Part shown: piece by piece, positions 1 to 8,823 of the stretch
How the letters are laid out: the number at the start of each line of letters is the position of its first letter
Numbering within the stretch: the stretch's first letter is position 1
Source of the DNA: Bacteroidaceae bacterium
GTDB taxonomy: Bacteria > Bacteroidota > Bacteroidia > Bacteroidales > Bacteroidaceae
Length of the DNA stretch: 64,000 bases
Direction of reading: 5' to 3'
Assembly (NCBI GenBank): GCA_017542145.1
Contig: JAFXXQ010000028.1
Span: forward strand, 28,607-92,606
Notes under the pieces: model-generated
What the model was told of the DNA's origin: nothing
The model's database searches: none
Seen by the model: the letters and a program-made list of their open reading frames with translations, nothing else
Program-made: the position numbers and the translations under genes

Positions 1-2
1 TC

Positions 3-3000
3 TACTCCGCCAACAACTCATCGCCCCGCGTCAGCGGCTCGATGGTGGTCAGCTCGGTCAACATCGAGGAGAACGGCGACCGCAACCCCATCAACTACAC
101 CATGCCTCCCGGCATCACCCGCATCCTCGACCCCAACCAGCCGCAGCTGCGTCAGGACAACGAGCAGGCGATGAGTATTCAGGTCAACGGTCTGGAGCCC
201 AACGAAGCACGCGCCGTCTATAAGAAAGACAATAAAGACCTCCGCAAGTACGAGCGCATCCAGATGTTCGTCCATGCCGAGCAACTTGTCGATAGCGACC
301 TCCCCCTCGAGGACGACCAGCTCAGCGTCTTCATCCGCCTCGGCTCCGACTACAAGAGCAACTACTACGAATACGAAATTCCCCTCGCCGTCACCCAACC
401 AGGCTACTACGACGACACCAGCACAGGCCGCAAGGGTGTATGGCCGGAGAGTAACATGCTCGACATCGCCTTTACGAAGTTCACCGAGCTGAAACGACTA
501 CGCAACAAGGAGGCGAACGTCAATCCCGCCGTCAACAAGGCCACCCTCTACACCGCCTTCGACGAAGATCACCCCAAGAACCGCATCAGCGTCATCGGTA
601 ACCCCACCATCGGCAAGGTGAAGACGGTGATGATTGGTGTGCGTAACAACAGCCGCAGCACCCGCTCGGCCGAGGTATGGGTGAATGAGCTCCGCCTCAC
701 CGGTTTCCAGAATCAGGGTGGCTGGGCGGCACAGAGTGCACTCAACGTCAAGCTCTCCGACGTGGGTAGCGTCAATGTCAGCGGCCATGCTGAGACAGCA
801 GGCTTCGGCGGACTCGAACAGGGCGTAAGCCAACGCCGCGACGACGACCTCTACCAGTACGCCTTCACCACCAACTTCGATCTGGGCCGCTTCTTCCCCG
901 AGAAGCTCAAGGTCTCGCTGCCGCTCTACTACTCCGTCTCGCAAGAGAAGGTGTCGCCCCTCTACAGCCCCTTCGACACCGATCTCTATCTCGACGACAT
1001 GATGGAAACCCTCGCCGACAGCCACGAACGCGACTCGCTGCTGCGCATTGCCAACGAGGTTGTCACCTCGCGCAACCTCTCCCTCTCGAACATCCGCATG
1101 AACGTTACCTCCAAGACACCCATGCCCTACGACCCCTCGAACTTCACGTTCGGTTTCTCGCGCAGCACAAAGGACAACGGCGGCAACACCATCGACTACC
1201 AGCACAACCTCAACTGGCGCGCCCAAGCCTCCTATGCCTACGCCCCCGCCCTCAAACCTTGGCAGCCCTTCAAGAACCTCAAGTCGAAGTCCAAGTGGCT
1301 CGATATCCTCCGCGAGTTCAGCCTCAGCCCTCTGCCGCAGAGCTTCACCCTTGGCACCGACATGAACCGCGTCTATCATGAGCTGCAGATGCGCGACCTC
1401 GAAGGCTCCTACGGCTCCCTCGGCATCCCCGTCAACTTCTCGCAGGAGTTCCTCTGGAACCGCAAGATGACTCTCCGCTGGGACCTCACGAACAATCTGA
1501 AAACCAATTTCAGTTCCGGCACCAATGCAGAGATTGAGGAGCCCTATGCCCCCGTCAACCGTGCCCTCTATCCCGACGAATACACCCTCTGGAAAGATTC
1601 CGTCCGCCACAGCATCGCCCAGATGGGTCGCCCGCTCACCTACCAGCAGACTTTCACCGCCACCTACCAGTTGCCGCTCACCAAGCTACCCATCTTCGAC
1701 TGGCTGAAGGCCGATGCCAACTACAACTCGTCCTATAACTGGAAGCGCGGCGCCACACTACGGAATGGCGGCTCCTACGGCGACAACATCGCCAACCAGC
1801 GCTCCCTCACCCTCAACGGTAGTGCCAACTTCGAGACATTATATAATAAGGTAGAATTCCTCAAGGAAACCAACAAGAAGTTCTCCGGCTCATCCTCCAG
1901 CAGTTCCAGCGCCCGACGTACCGCTACACCCACCACCCGCAAGACACCAGAGAAAAAACCCGATCCCAAGGAAAAGAAATACTCCTCCGAACTCAAGCTG
2001 GTGCCCGACAGTACCTACGAGATCAAGCATAATCAGAAGTCGAAGCGTCCCGAAGTCTCCTTCCGCACGCAGGATGGACGAGCCTACAAAGCGAAATACA
2101 AGGTGGTCGATGAGAACACCATCCGCTTCACAGCCCGCGACAGCGCTTCCATCAAGCTCAGCGTCGCCCCCGGCCCCGAACTCAGCGAGCAGGGTTGGTA
2201 CAAGGCTGCGCAGTACGGCGCACGAGGGCTGATGATGGTGCGCAACGCTTCTCTTTCTTACAAGAACACCCGTTCCCTTGCCCTCCCGGGCTTCATGCCG
2301 CAGATGGGCGGACTACTTGGCCAAAGCACGCTGGGAGCCGGCGCAGCGCCGGGCTGGGATTTTGCCTTCGGACTCACGGGCGATGACTATCTGCAGCGTG
2401 CCTCCGACAACGGCTGGCTGCTCCACAACGACAGTGTGGCCTACACCTCCGCATCCTCCAACGTAGAGGATCTACAAGTAAAGGTCACCATCGAACCTGC
2501 CCGCGACGTGAAGATTGACGTCAACGGCAACTGGACCCGCACCGACTCGCGCACCGTACAGTTCATGTATCCCGGTATGCCCGAGACGCGCACCGGGCAG
2601 TTCAATATGTCCACCATCACCCTGGGAAGTGCCTTTGAGCCGCGTCGCAGCAGCGACGGCTACCACTCCGCTTGGTTCGACCGCTTCGTCGAGAGCCTTG
2701 CCCTCATGCAACGCCGCGTCGAGGGGCAGTATGCCGATGCCGTCTATCCCGCACAAAGCAACCTCGCCGGCTCTACTTTCGACCCCGCTAACGGCGGCGT
2801 TTCCCTCTACAGCCCTGATGTGATGATTCCCGCCTTCCTCGCCACCTACAGCGGGCGCTCCGTTGAGAACGCCAGCCTTAGCCTCTTCCCCTCCATGCTC
2901 AGCCTTTTGCCCAACTGGCGTATCACCTACGGTGGACTCTCCAAGCTCGAGTTCTTCCAGAAGTATTTCAAGAGTGTCAATATCAACCACTCCTACAAGA

Positions 3001-3614
3001 GCACCTACGCTGTGGGCTCATTCGGCACGTACAGTTCCTATATGGCCTACATGAACGGGTTGGGCTTCATCGAGGATGTCACCACTGGCAACCCCATCCC
3101 CAGTAGCATGTTCGACATCAGTTCCGTCAGCATCAACGAACAATTCTCGCCCCTCATTGGCATCGACGTCACTACACCCGAAAACCTCACGGCCAAGCTG
3201 GAGTACAAGAAGACACGCGTCATGAATCTCTCCCTCACCGCCGTGCAGCTTGTCGAGACCTGCTCGGATGACATCGTTGTCGGCCTCGGCTACAAGATCA
3301 TCGGCCTCAAGCTCTTTGGAGCCCGGGCGGGTGCAGGACGCAATAAGGTCAGCAACGACCTCAACCTCCGCGGCGACTTCTCCCTGCGCGACCAGAGTGC
3401 CCTCTGCCGCAACATCCAGGAACTCACCACGCAGGCCACCTCCGGCAACAAGGCCATCAAGCTCAGCTTCTCTGCCGACTACGCCTACAGCAAGATGATG
3501 ACCCTCAACGCCTACTTCGACCATCAGACCAACATCCCCGTCGTCTCCGCCTCGGCCTATCCCACCTCCACCAACGACTTTGGCGTTTCCCTCAAATTCT
3601 CCCTGACGAAATAA
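3..3614 (+). CDS. sprA: Cell-surface protein SprA (T9SS outer-membrane translocon), C-terminal part
   Basis: The frame is open from base 3 with no start, so this is the C-terminal ~1,204 residues of a protein whose family is usually about 2,400 residues. SprA forms the very large outer-membrane beta-barrel through which T9SS cargo crosses. Visible here are alternating beta-barrel-like stretches rich in aromatic and polar residues, phrases typical of SprA such as EVWVNELRLTGF, and a low-complexity Ser/Lys/Pro stretch (around bases 1885-1980) that looks like an extended loop. The C-terminus ends in a barrel-strand-like GVSLKFSLTK. The ATG at 42 is an internal Met and not a real start. Three genes in the window encode proteins with T9SS-like tails, which fits. 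Family assignment is strong; the N-terminal half lies outside the window. Confidence 0.93.
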   Translation, partial: YSANNSSPRVSGSMVVSSVNIEENGDRNPINYTMPPGITRILDPNQPQLRQDNEQAMSIQVNGLEPNEARAVYKKDNKDLRKYERIQMFVHAEQLVDSDLPLEDDQLSVFIRLGSDYKSNYYEYEIPLAVTQPGYYDDTSTGRKGVWPESNMLDIAFTKFTELKRLRNKEANVNPAVNKATLYTAFDEDHPKNRISVIGNPTIGKVKTVMIGVRNNSRSTRSAEVWVNELRLTGFQNQGGWAAQSALNVKLSDVGSVNVSGHAETAGFGGLEQGVSQRRDDDLYQYAFTTNFDLGRFFPEKLKVSLPLYYSVSQEKVSPLYSPFDTDLYLDDMMETLADSHERDSLLRIANEVVTSRNLSLSNIRMNVTSKTPMPYDPSNFTFGFSRSTKDNGGNTIDYQHNLNWRAQASYAYAPALKPWQPFKNLKSKSKWLDILREFSLSPLPQSFTLGTDMNRVYHELQMRDLEGSYGSLGIPVNFSQEFLWNRKMTLRWDLTNNLKTNFSSGTNAEIEEPYAPVNRALYPDEYTLWKDSVRHSIAQMGRPLTYQQTFTATYQLPLTKLPIFDWLKADANYNSSYNWKRGATLRNGGSYGDNIANQRSLTLNGSANFETLYNKVEFLKETNKKFSGSSSSSSSARRTATPTTRKTPEKKPDPKEKKYSSELKLVPDSTYEIKHNQKSKRPEVSFRTQDGRAYKAKYKVVDENTIRFTARDSASIKLSVAPGPELSEQGWYKAAQYGARGLMMVRNASLSYKNTRSLALPGFMPQMGGLLGQSTLGAGAAPGWDFAFGLTGDDYLQRASDNGWLLHNDSVAYTSASSNVEDLQVKVTIEPARDVKIDVNGNWTRTDSRTVQFMYPGMPETRTGQFNMSTITLGSAFEPRRSSDGYHSAWFDRFVESLALMQRRVEGQYADAVYPAQSNLAGSTFDPANGGVSLYSPDVMIPAFLATYSGRSVENASLSLFPSMLSLLPNWRITYGGLSKLEFFQKYFKSVNINHSYKSTYAVGSFGTYSSYMAYMNGLGFIEDVTTGNPIPSSMFDISSVSINEQFSPLIGIDVTTPENLTAKLEYKKTRVMNLSLTAVQLVETCSDDIVVGLGYKIIGLKLFGARAGAGRNKVSNDLNLRGDFSLRDQSALCRNIQELTTQATSGNKAIKLSFSADYAYSKMMTLNAYFDHQTNIPVVSASAYPTSTNDFGVSLKFSLTK

Positions 3615-3640
3615 AAAAGCTACATTCAGCAATGTAGCTC
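3613..3640 (-). terminator. Hairpin terminator between convergent sprA and deaminase genes
   Basis: A perfect 8-bp stem, GCTACATT (3619-3626) and AATGTAGC (3631-3638), has a 4-nt loop. Read on the minus strand it is followed by six T residues (3618-3613), so it should stop the deaminase/GH43 transcript. It lies just after the sprA stop and may also act on that strand, although no U-tract follows there. Confidence 0.75.
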
Positions 3641-3697
3641 AATGGGATTATTCCATATCATGCACTATTTCAGTGCTTTTTGGGATTTTCTGCTTTT

Positions 3698-4156
3698 TTA
3701 GTACGTTTCAGGGTTGAGGGCGGCGTATTCGTCGAAGAGGGCGAGGCAGGCGTCGCGGTCGACTTCGGTGAGGTAGTCGTGGAGCTGCTCGCGGCCTCCC
3801 ATGAGGGTGTCGAAACGCTCGTCGCGGAAGCCGATGCGGGCGTTGTCGGCAATGGTACAGCCGTAATAGACTCTATCGATATTTGCCCAGAGGCAGGCGC
3901 AGAGGCACATGGGGCAGGGCTCGCCCGTGGTGTAAAGCTCGCAGCCCGTGAGGTCGTGGGTGTGGAGGCGGCGTGTGGCCTGCCCGATGGCGACGACCTC
4001 GCCGTGCAGGGTGGGGTTCTGGCGGCGCAGCACCTGATTGTGGCCTCGGCCTACGACCATGCCGTCCTTGACGATGACGGCGCCGAAGGGACCGCCATGC
4101 CCCGCAAGGATGCCGCGACGAGCCTCACGAATAGCCATTTGCATGTATTTGTTCAT
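3698..4156 (-). CDS. Guanine deaminase-like nucleoside/nucleobase deaminase
   Basis: A 152-residue zinc deaminase of the CDA/TadA fold, closest in look to GuaD-type guanine deaminases: an early GGPFGAVIVKDG segment, then HGEVVAI (zinc His and proton-shuttle Glu), then PCPMC (two zinc Cys). The usual HAE motif reads HGE here, but the catalytic Glu is present. The length matches GuaD (about 155 residues), and the C-terminal half after PCPMC lacks tRNA-deaminase features. Its ATG overlaps the stop of the upstream GH43 gene by 4 bp, so it is probably translated by coupling to it, an odd pairing. Guanine to xanthine conversion is a family inference; another purine or pterin substrate is possible. 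Confidence 0.85.
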   Translation of the reverse strand: MNKYMQMAIREARRGILAGHGGPFGAVIVKDGMVVGRGHNQVLRRQNPTLHGEVVAIGQATRRLHTHDLTGCELYTTGEPCPMCLCACLWANIDRVYYGCTIADNARIGFRDERFDTLMGGREQLHDYLTEVDRDACLALFDEYAALNPETY

Positions 4157-7100
4157 AGGCTGACTTTCTTACCATTCTTGATATAAATACCGTGAGGCAG
4201 GGTGAGGCGTGATGCGCTGCCCACAACGCGACGGCCATAGAGGTCGAATAGCTGATATAGTGACGAATCGTTTTTTTCCATCGATGAGAAGGGGGCTTCG
4301 TCCTGCCCCCAGAAGTCAAAAGGGCGGCGAATGGAGGTAACGATGTCCCAAGCATCGACGGGCTGTGGACCTGTGTGGGTGGGGGTGACGGGACGGATGG
4401 TACCGTCGGCATTGAACTCCAAACGGTCGATGCAGGTCTCGCGGTGGTAGCCGCTGCCGTTCTTGCCCTGCCAGTTGCGGTTGATGCGGTGATAGACGAT
4501 GTACCACTCGTCGCGTCCGGGGATTTGCAGGATACTGTTGTGCGCCGTACCGTAGATTCCCTCGTCGGGGCGCTGGATGAGGATGACGGGGTCACGGGCG
4601 ACGGTAATGGGGCCGAGGGGCGACGTGGAGGTGCCGTAGGCGACGTGGTAGTTGTTGGAGCCTGTGTCGTCAACCGACCAGAGGAAGTAGTACTTGCCTT
4701 CGCGGTAGAAGACGTAGGGTGCCTCGCGGTAGGCATAGTCGCTGAGGCTGCCGCCCGTGGGGGTGAGGACACGCGTCGTTCCCTCCTTGAGCGAGACGCG
4801 GTCGGGGTTCAGCTCGGCACCCGCCATGTAGCCGTTGCCCCAGTAGATGTAGGGTTTGCCGCTGACGGGGTCGGTGAAGACATCGACATCGATCTGCTGT
4901 CCTCCACCGGCAGGAGAGTTCTTGATGATGCTCTCGCCATGGTCGGTGAAGGGGCCTATGGGGGTGGGGGCTGTGGCGACACCAATCTCCTTGCGCGGTC
5001 CGGCATTGCCGCTGAAGTAGAGGTAGTAGGTGTAGCTGCCGTCGTCGTTCGCCACCTCCTCGATGGCAGGTGCCCAGGCGTTGCCCGAGGCCCAGACGAC
5101 CTGTGCCGTGGCGAGGTCGAGGACGTTGCCCTCGAAGACCCACTCCTTGAGGTCGGCGGAGGAGTAGGCGGTGAAGTAGGTGCCTGCCCATCCGGCCACG
5201 CCGTCGGTAGTGGTATAGACGTAGTAGCGTCCCGTCTGACGGGAATAGAGCACCTCAGGGTCGGCATGGAAGTCGGGGAGAATGGGGTTGCCCAGCGTGG
5301 CTTGCGGCAGAACGCCGTAGTCCGTGGCATTGAGTCCCGTGGAAGGCCAGGCGGCGATGAGGCGTGCAGCTTCGTCAGGAGTGATGGCGATGACGGTGCC
5401 GTGGCGCGGGGTGAACGAGCCGGTGGTCTGCGTGTTGCAGACGAAACGGAAGTCGTGGAGGTCGCTGCTCGTGCAGAACTGGTAGTGGCCCGAGGTGTAG
5501 CAGTCGTACATCAGCACCCACTCGTCGGAGTCGATGAGGCGGAAGACGCCCGAGCCCTCGACAGCCACGTTGGTCTGCTGGAGGTAGCGGCGCTCGGCTG
5601 TCCAGGGGCCGTGGAGCGAGGTGGCCGTAGCCTGTTGGATGCCGTTGCCCTGACCCTCGGTCTTGAAGAACATGTGGTACACGCCGTCGTCGCTGCGCAC
5701 GATGTCGGCATCGATAGTGTTGGCGCCGTGGTCGTAGAGCACCTGCGGCTCGCTGAGGGCGGTGAAGTCGGCGTTGGCGTAGGAGTAGTAGATGATGTAG
5801 TGCTTTCCCCGCTCGCCGATGGAGTAATAGACCATGTACTTCTTCGTTTCAGGGTCGTAGATGGTCTGCGGTGCCCACACCTGGGTGAGCGCCTGGCGGT
5901 CAAAGCGTGCCGGCCATGTGTCGGGGAAGTCGATGGCGCTGTGCGTCCAGTGGATGAGGTCGTCGCTGCGGAGGAGCACCAGGCCGTCGTTGGACGACCA
6001 GCCCTCGCTGGACTTCATGTCGGTGACCACCATGTAGAAACGTCCGTCCTCACCGCGCAGGATGTGGGGGTCGCGGACGGCCTTCTTCAGGGCGATGGTG
6101 TCGGAGCTGATGATGGGAGCCCCGTTGTTGAGGGGGGTGTAGTTGAAGCCGTCGGTGCTGAGGGCGAAGCGTATCTGCTCCTGGCTCTGGCTGTTGCCGG
6201 TGAAGTAGGCAAAGAGGTAGGCGCTGTATTCGGGGGCTTCAGGGACGGTGACGGCAAAGCTCACCGAGTCGGCCACAGCCCCTTTGACGAGCAGGGCGGT
6301 GAGGCTGACGGTCTTGCTGCCCTTCGGGGAATAGCCGCGCAGGAAGCCGGCATGGCTGACGAGTGTGGGGTCCGACGAACGCCAGCGGACGTAGGAGCCC
6401 TCGTTGGTCACGGTGGGCAGGCTGAGGTCGGTGCGCAGGCAGCTGAGGTCGGCAGCGGCGTTGCGGCGCTCAAACTCGCTGACCACCCAGCGGAGGTCGG
6501 TGCGGACGCTCTCGGCATTGTCCAGAAGGGGCACCACCTTGACAAGGAACACCTTCGAGGCCTTCAACGTCTTCTTACTGAGTGTGGCGGTGAGTGTAAC
6601 GCGGGCGGTGTCCTCGCCGAGGGCAGAGCGCGTCACCTTGCCGGTGGAGGAGAGATGAGACTCGTCCGACGATGCCCACGCCACCGTGATGCCGTCGTCC
6701 ATGTTCGTAGGCAGGGCGATGTCGCCATAGAGGATGTCGGAGGAGAGTGTCAGCCGTTCCTTGGCCTCTGCCAGCTGGGTGGCAAACAGCTGACTGTTCA
6801 GTTTGTCAAGGTCGGCGCAGGCATCGAGGATGGCCTCGTCGGAAAGAGCGCCGGCGTAGATGCGGAGGTGGTGGTAGCATGCCCCGCGGAGGTAGGCATC
6901 GCCCTTGTAACACGAACGTCCCAGCCAGTTGAAGGCGGTGGCACCGAGGTCGCGCGGGGTGAGGCGTACCGAGTCGGAGCTGACGGGCAGGCCGTCAATG
7001 AAAAGGGTGCCGAGGCCCGAGCGCTGACGGTAGGTGACGTTCTGCCAGATGCCCTGGGCAAGGGGTGTGCCTGTCTGCACCGCCTGCTCGTCGCGGTAGT

Positions 7101-8175
7101 TGGTGGGGGTGATGGCATAGCGTGTGGCACCGGCGCCGAGGAAGAAGCAGCCCGAGGGCTTGGCGTGGATATCGTCGGAGCGTGAGAAGCTCCAGACGAA
7201 GTTGCCCGCTGCGCCGAGGTTGGCCGTGGAGGGGATGAAGAGGCCGGTGGTGATGGTGAAGTCGGCGGCGGAGCCCAAGTCGTTGCCCAAGTCAGCACCG
7301 AGGTCATACCAGCCGTTGTCGTCGCCCAGGCCGAGGACGCGCTCGCCGCTCACCTCCGTCAGCTGTGCGCTGCCGTGGAGCGAGGCCCCTGCGGGGGCGG
7401 CATCGGGGGCGAAGGTATAGTCGCCGATGAGGGTGGAAGTATCCTCCTTGTACTCCCTGCCTGCGAGGGCGCTGACCTCGGCGGTGGTGAGGGCTCCTTC
7501 ATAGATGCGGAGGTCGCTCAGGTAGGTGCTGGCCAAGCGTGCCTCGCCCTCGTTCACCGTGCCGAACAGGCGGCCGTGCAGCGTCCCCGCGAGGTCGCGG
7601 GGGGTGAGGCCGATGCGTCCGCCCATCTGATAGGTGCCATCGACGTAGTAGCGGACGACGCCCCCACGGCATGTCCAGGTGAACGTGTGCCAGCCGCCCG
7701 TCTGCAAGCCTCGGGTGGCGGTGACGCTCTGCTCGTCCGTGACGGTAGAGGCCGAGAGGTGGACGCCCGCGTCGGCAGCGCCGATGTAGAGATAGCCCTT
7801 GTCGGAGAGGCTGATGTTGTCGCCCGGCGTAAACGAGAGCAGCACATAGCCCGCACGGTCGTAGCGGTTGACGGTGCTGATGTAGAGCCTTGCCGAGACG
7901 GTGAAGTCGGTCATCGTCCGCAGGGCATCGTTCAGCCCTTCGCCCAAGTCCACCCAGCCCTTCATGCCGTTCTTCAGGACGACCTCCTTCTTGAAGGTGG
8001 TAATGGCGGCGCCGTCCATCAGCGTGCCGTCGTGGCCGCCCCCCGAGAGGTCGCTGAGGGCAGTGTCGGCCTCGCTGGCCTTTGCGGTGTTGTAGTGCAG
8101 AACAAGGCGTGTGTCGGCCGATGCGGCAGCCGTCAGGCCGACGAGCAGGAGGAGGGTGAAGAGTAGACGTTTCAT
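4153..8175 (-). CDS. Secreted multidomain glycoside hydrolase: two LamG-like, two Ig-like, two GH43 domains, T9SS tail
   Basis: 1,340 residues. Order: signal peptide (1-20); two LamG/concanavalin-like domains (about 25-240 and 250-455); two atrophied bacterial Ig-like domains (about 460-650); a first GH43 propeller (about 650-940) with a base Asp in AVRDPHIL and a candidate acid in VEGSGVF; a second GH43 propeller (about 955-1290) with DFHADPEV and REAPYVFY. The last 40 residues (YQLFDLYGRRVVG ... NGKKVSL) look like a T9SS type A sorting tail. GH43 enzymes usually release arabinose or xylose from plant polysaccharides; having two catalytic domains suggests two linkages, which I infer. A good Bacteroidetes promoter lies at 8233-8264. 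The downstream deaminase overlaps by 4 bp. The long open frame on the opposite strand is a composition artefact. Confidence 0.9.
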   Translation of the reverse strand: MKRLLFTLLLLVGLTAAASADTRLVLHYNTAKASEADTALSDLSGGGHDGTLMDGAAITTFKKEVVLKNGMKGWVDLGEGLNDALRTMTDFTVSARLYISTVNRYDRAGYVLLSFTPGDNISLSDKGYLYIGAADAGVHLSASTVTDEQSVTATRGLQTGGWHTFTWTCRGGVVRYYVDGTYQMGGRIGLTPRDLAGTLHGRLFGTVNEGEARLASTYLSDLRIYEGALTTAEVSALAGREYKEDTSTLIGDYTFAPDAAPAGASLHGSAQLTEVSGERVLGLGDDNGWYDLGADLGNDLGSAADFTITTGLFIPSTANLGAAGNFVWSFSRSDDIHAKPSGCFFLGAGATRYAITPTNYRDEQAVQTGTPLAQGIWQNVTYRQRSGLGTLFIDGLPVSSDSVRLTPRDLGATAFNWLGRSCYKGDAYLRGACYHHLRIYAGALSDEAILDACADLDKLNSQLFATQLAEAKERLTLSSDILYGDIALPTNMDDGITVAWASSDESHLSSTGKVTRSALGEDTARVTLTATLSKKTLKASKVFLVKVVPLLDNAESVRTDLRWVVSEFERRNAAADLSCLRTDLSLPTVTNEGSYVRWRSSDPTLVSHAGFLRGYSPKGSKTVSLTALLVKGAVADSVSFAVTVPEAPEYSAYLFAYFTGNSQSQEQIRFALSTDGFNYTPLNNGAPIISSDTIALKKAVRDPHILRGEDGRFYMVVTDMKSSEGWSSNDGLVLLRSDDLIHWTHSAIDFPDTWPARFDRQALTQVWAPQTIYDPETKKYMVYYSIGERGKHYIIYYSYANADFTALSEPQVLYDHGANTIDADIVRSDDGVYHMFFKTEGQGNGIQQATATSLHGPWTAERRYLQQTNVAVEGSGVFRLIDSDEWVLMYDCYTSGHYQFCTSSDLHDFRFVCNTQTTGSFTPRHGTVIAITPDEAARLIAAWPSTGLNATDYGVLPQATLGNPILPDFHADPEVLYSRQTGRYYVYTTTDGVAGWAGTYFTAYSSADLKEWVFEGNVLDLATAQVVWASGNAWAPAIEEVANDDGSYTYYLYFSGNAGPRKEIGVATAPTPIGPFTDHGESIIKNSPAGGGQQIDVDVFTDPVSGKPYIYWGNGYMAGAELNPDRVSLKEGTTRVLTPTGGSLSDYAYREAPYVFYREGKYYFLWSVDDTGSNNYHVAYGTSTSPLGPITVARDPVILIQRPDEGIYGTAHNSILQIPGRDEWYIVYHRINRNWQGKNGSGYHRETCIDRLEFNADGTIRPVTPTHTGPQPVDAWDIVTSIRRPFDFWGQDEAPFSSMEKNDSSLYQLFDLYGRRVVGSASRLTLPHGIYIKNGKKVSL

Positions 8176-8232
8176 TTCAGCGGGGTATTAGGAGTGATTT
8201 TTTGAGTCTGAGAACATGGTTTATTTGCACTA

Positions 8233-8264
8233 CAAAGGTAATGCAAAAAGTTCAGACTGCCAAA
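8233..8264 (-). promoter_or_regulatory. Bacteroidetes sigma-ABfr-type promoter for the GH43 gene
   Basis: On the minus strand a TTTG (8264-8261) and a TACCTTTG (8240-8233) are separated by 20 bp, matching the TTTG/TAnnTTTG consensus. The start codon is about 58 bp downstream. Confidence 0.75.
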
Positions 8265-8807
8265 TTTTTCGCCATGTTTTTCTGTTGTTTTTTTGCTTTT
8301 TTTATAAAAAACACAGGCGAGTATGGTGTCTGCCCTGTATCCGGCAATTAACGTATAGTTGCTCCTTCGGCGCGTGCGAAAGGAGGGACGTGGCGGACAA
8401 AAAGGGGGGTGTACAAGATAGCAGGACGGGAGTAGCGGAGGGAGCAGATGCGTGCCGGGGCGCTGCCGGGCATAAGCTCAATGTTTCAATGTTGCATGTT
8501 GCATGTTGCATCATCCTTTTGCGCGCGCAGTATTATATATTGGAAAGTATTAAGTATTATTATATATATTATTATATATAATATTATAAATATACATAGC
8601 TTATACATATATATAGCTATATACCGCGCACGTGCAAAAGGGTGATGCAACATGCAACATTGCAACATTGGGATTTTCTCCTCGTCGGGTCTTATCTTAT
8701 TGATTTTTTGGCAGTAGCCTTGGGCAGGCCGACAATCCTTAGCTTGGAAACATGTTTTTTTGAGTACAAAATCGTTAACATAGCATGTGGAATTGCGTTT
8801 TTTTGTG
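8265..8807. other. Long divergent intergenic region without a gene
   Basis: The stretch between the GH43 and TonB-receptor promoters shows no credible coding sequence in any frame. Its notable content is a large inverted repeat of heptamer arrays around a very AT-rich core (8487-8670, listed separately). The part at 8290-8480 is GC-richer and featureless to my eye. Confidence 0.6.
8487..8670. repeat. Inverted pair of heptamer arrays flanking an AT-rich core
   Basis: The left arm (8487-8528) contains three tandem ATGTTGC units followed by a stretch ending in CCTTTTGC. The right arm (8626-8670) is nearly its reverse complement, with GCAACAT units in tandem. The core (8529-8625) is almost pure A/T, with many TATA runs and no ORF. 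The arms would fold into a stem of about 40 bp with a few mismatches. No transposase is nearby. Confidence 0.85.
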
Positions 8808-8815
8808 TACTTTTG
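8808..8815 (+). promoter_or_regulatory. Promoter -7 element for the TonB-dependent receptor
   Basis: TACTTTTG matches TAnnTTTG and lies 9 bp before the ATG at 8824. No clear TTTG is seen at the -33 position. The very short leader implies a near-leaderless mRNA if this is the real promoter. Confidence 0.5.
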
Positions 8816-8823
8816 CAGCCGTT

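Noticed and set aside
4375..7185. A 936-codon open frame on the plus strand inside the GH43 gene
   Set aside because: It lacks any recognisable domain, is Val/Gly/Asp-rich as expected for the complement of a GC-rich gene, and the opposite strand has clear GH43 motifs.
8487..8670. Invertible promoter of the phase-variation type
   Set aside because: Arms are tandem arrays with mismatches, the core has no TAnnTTTG promoter in either orientation, and no invertase gene is in the window. Long reads could still overturn this.
8265..8800. Riboswitch or structured RNA leader upstream of the TonB-dependent receptor
   Set aside because: The likely promoter element lies 9 bp before the ATG, leaving no leader, and I recognise no cobalamin-type motif.
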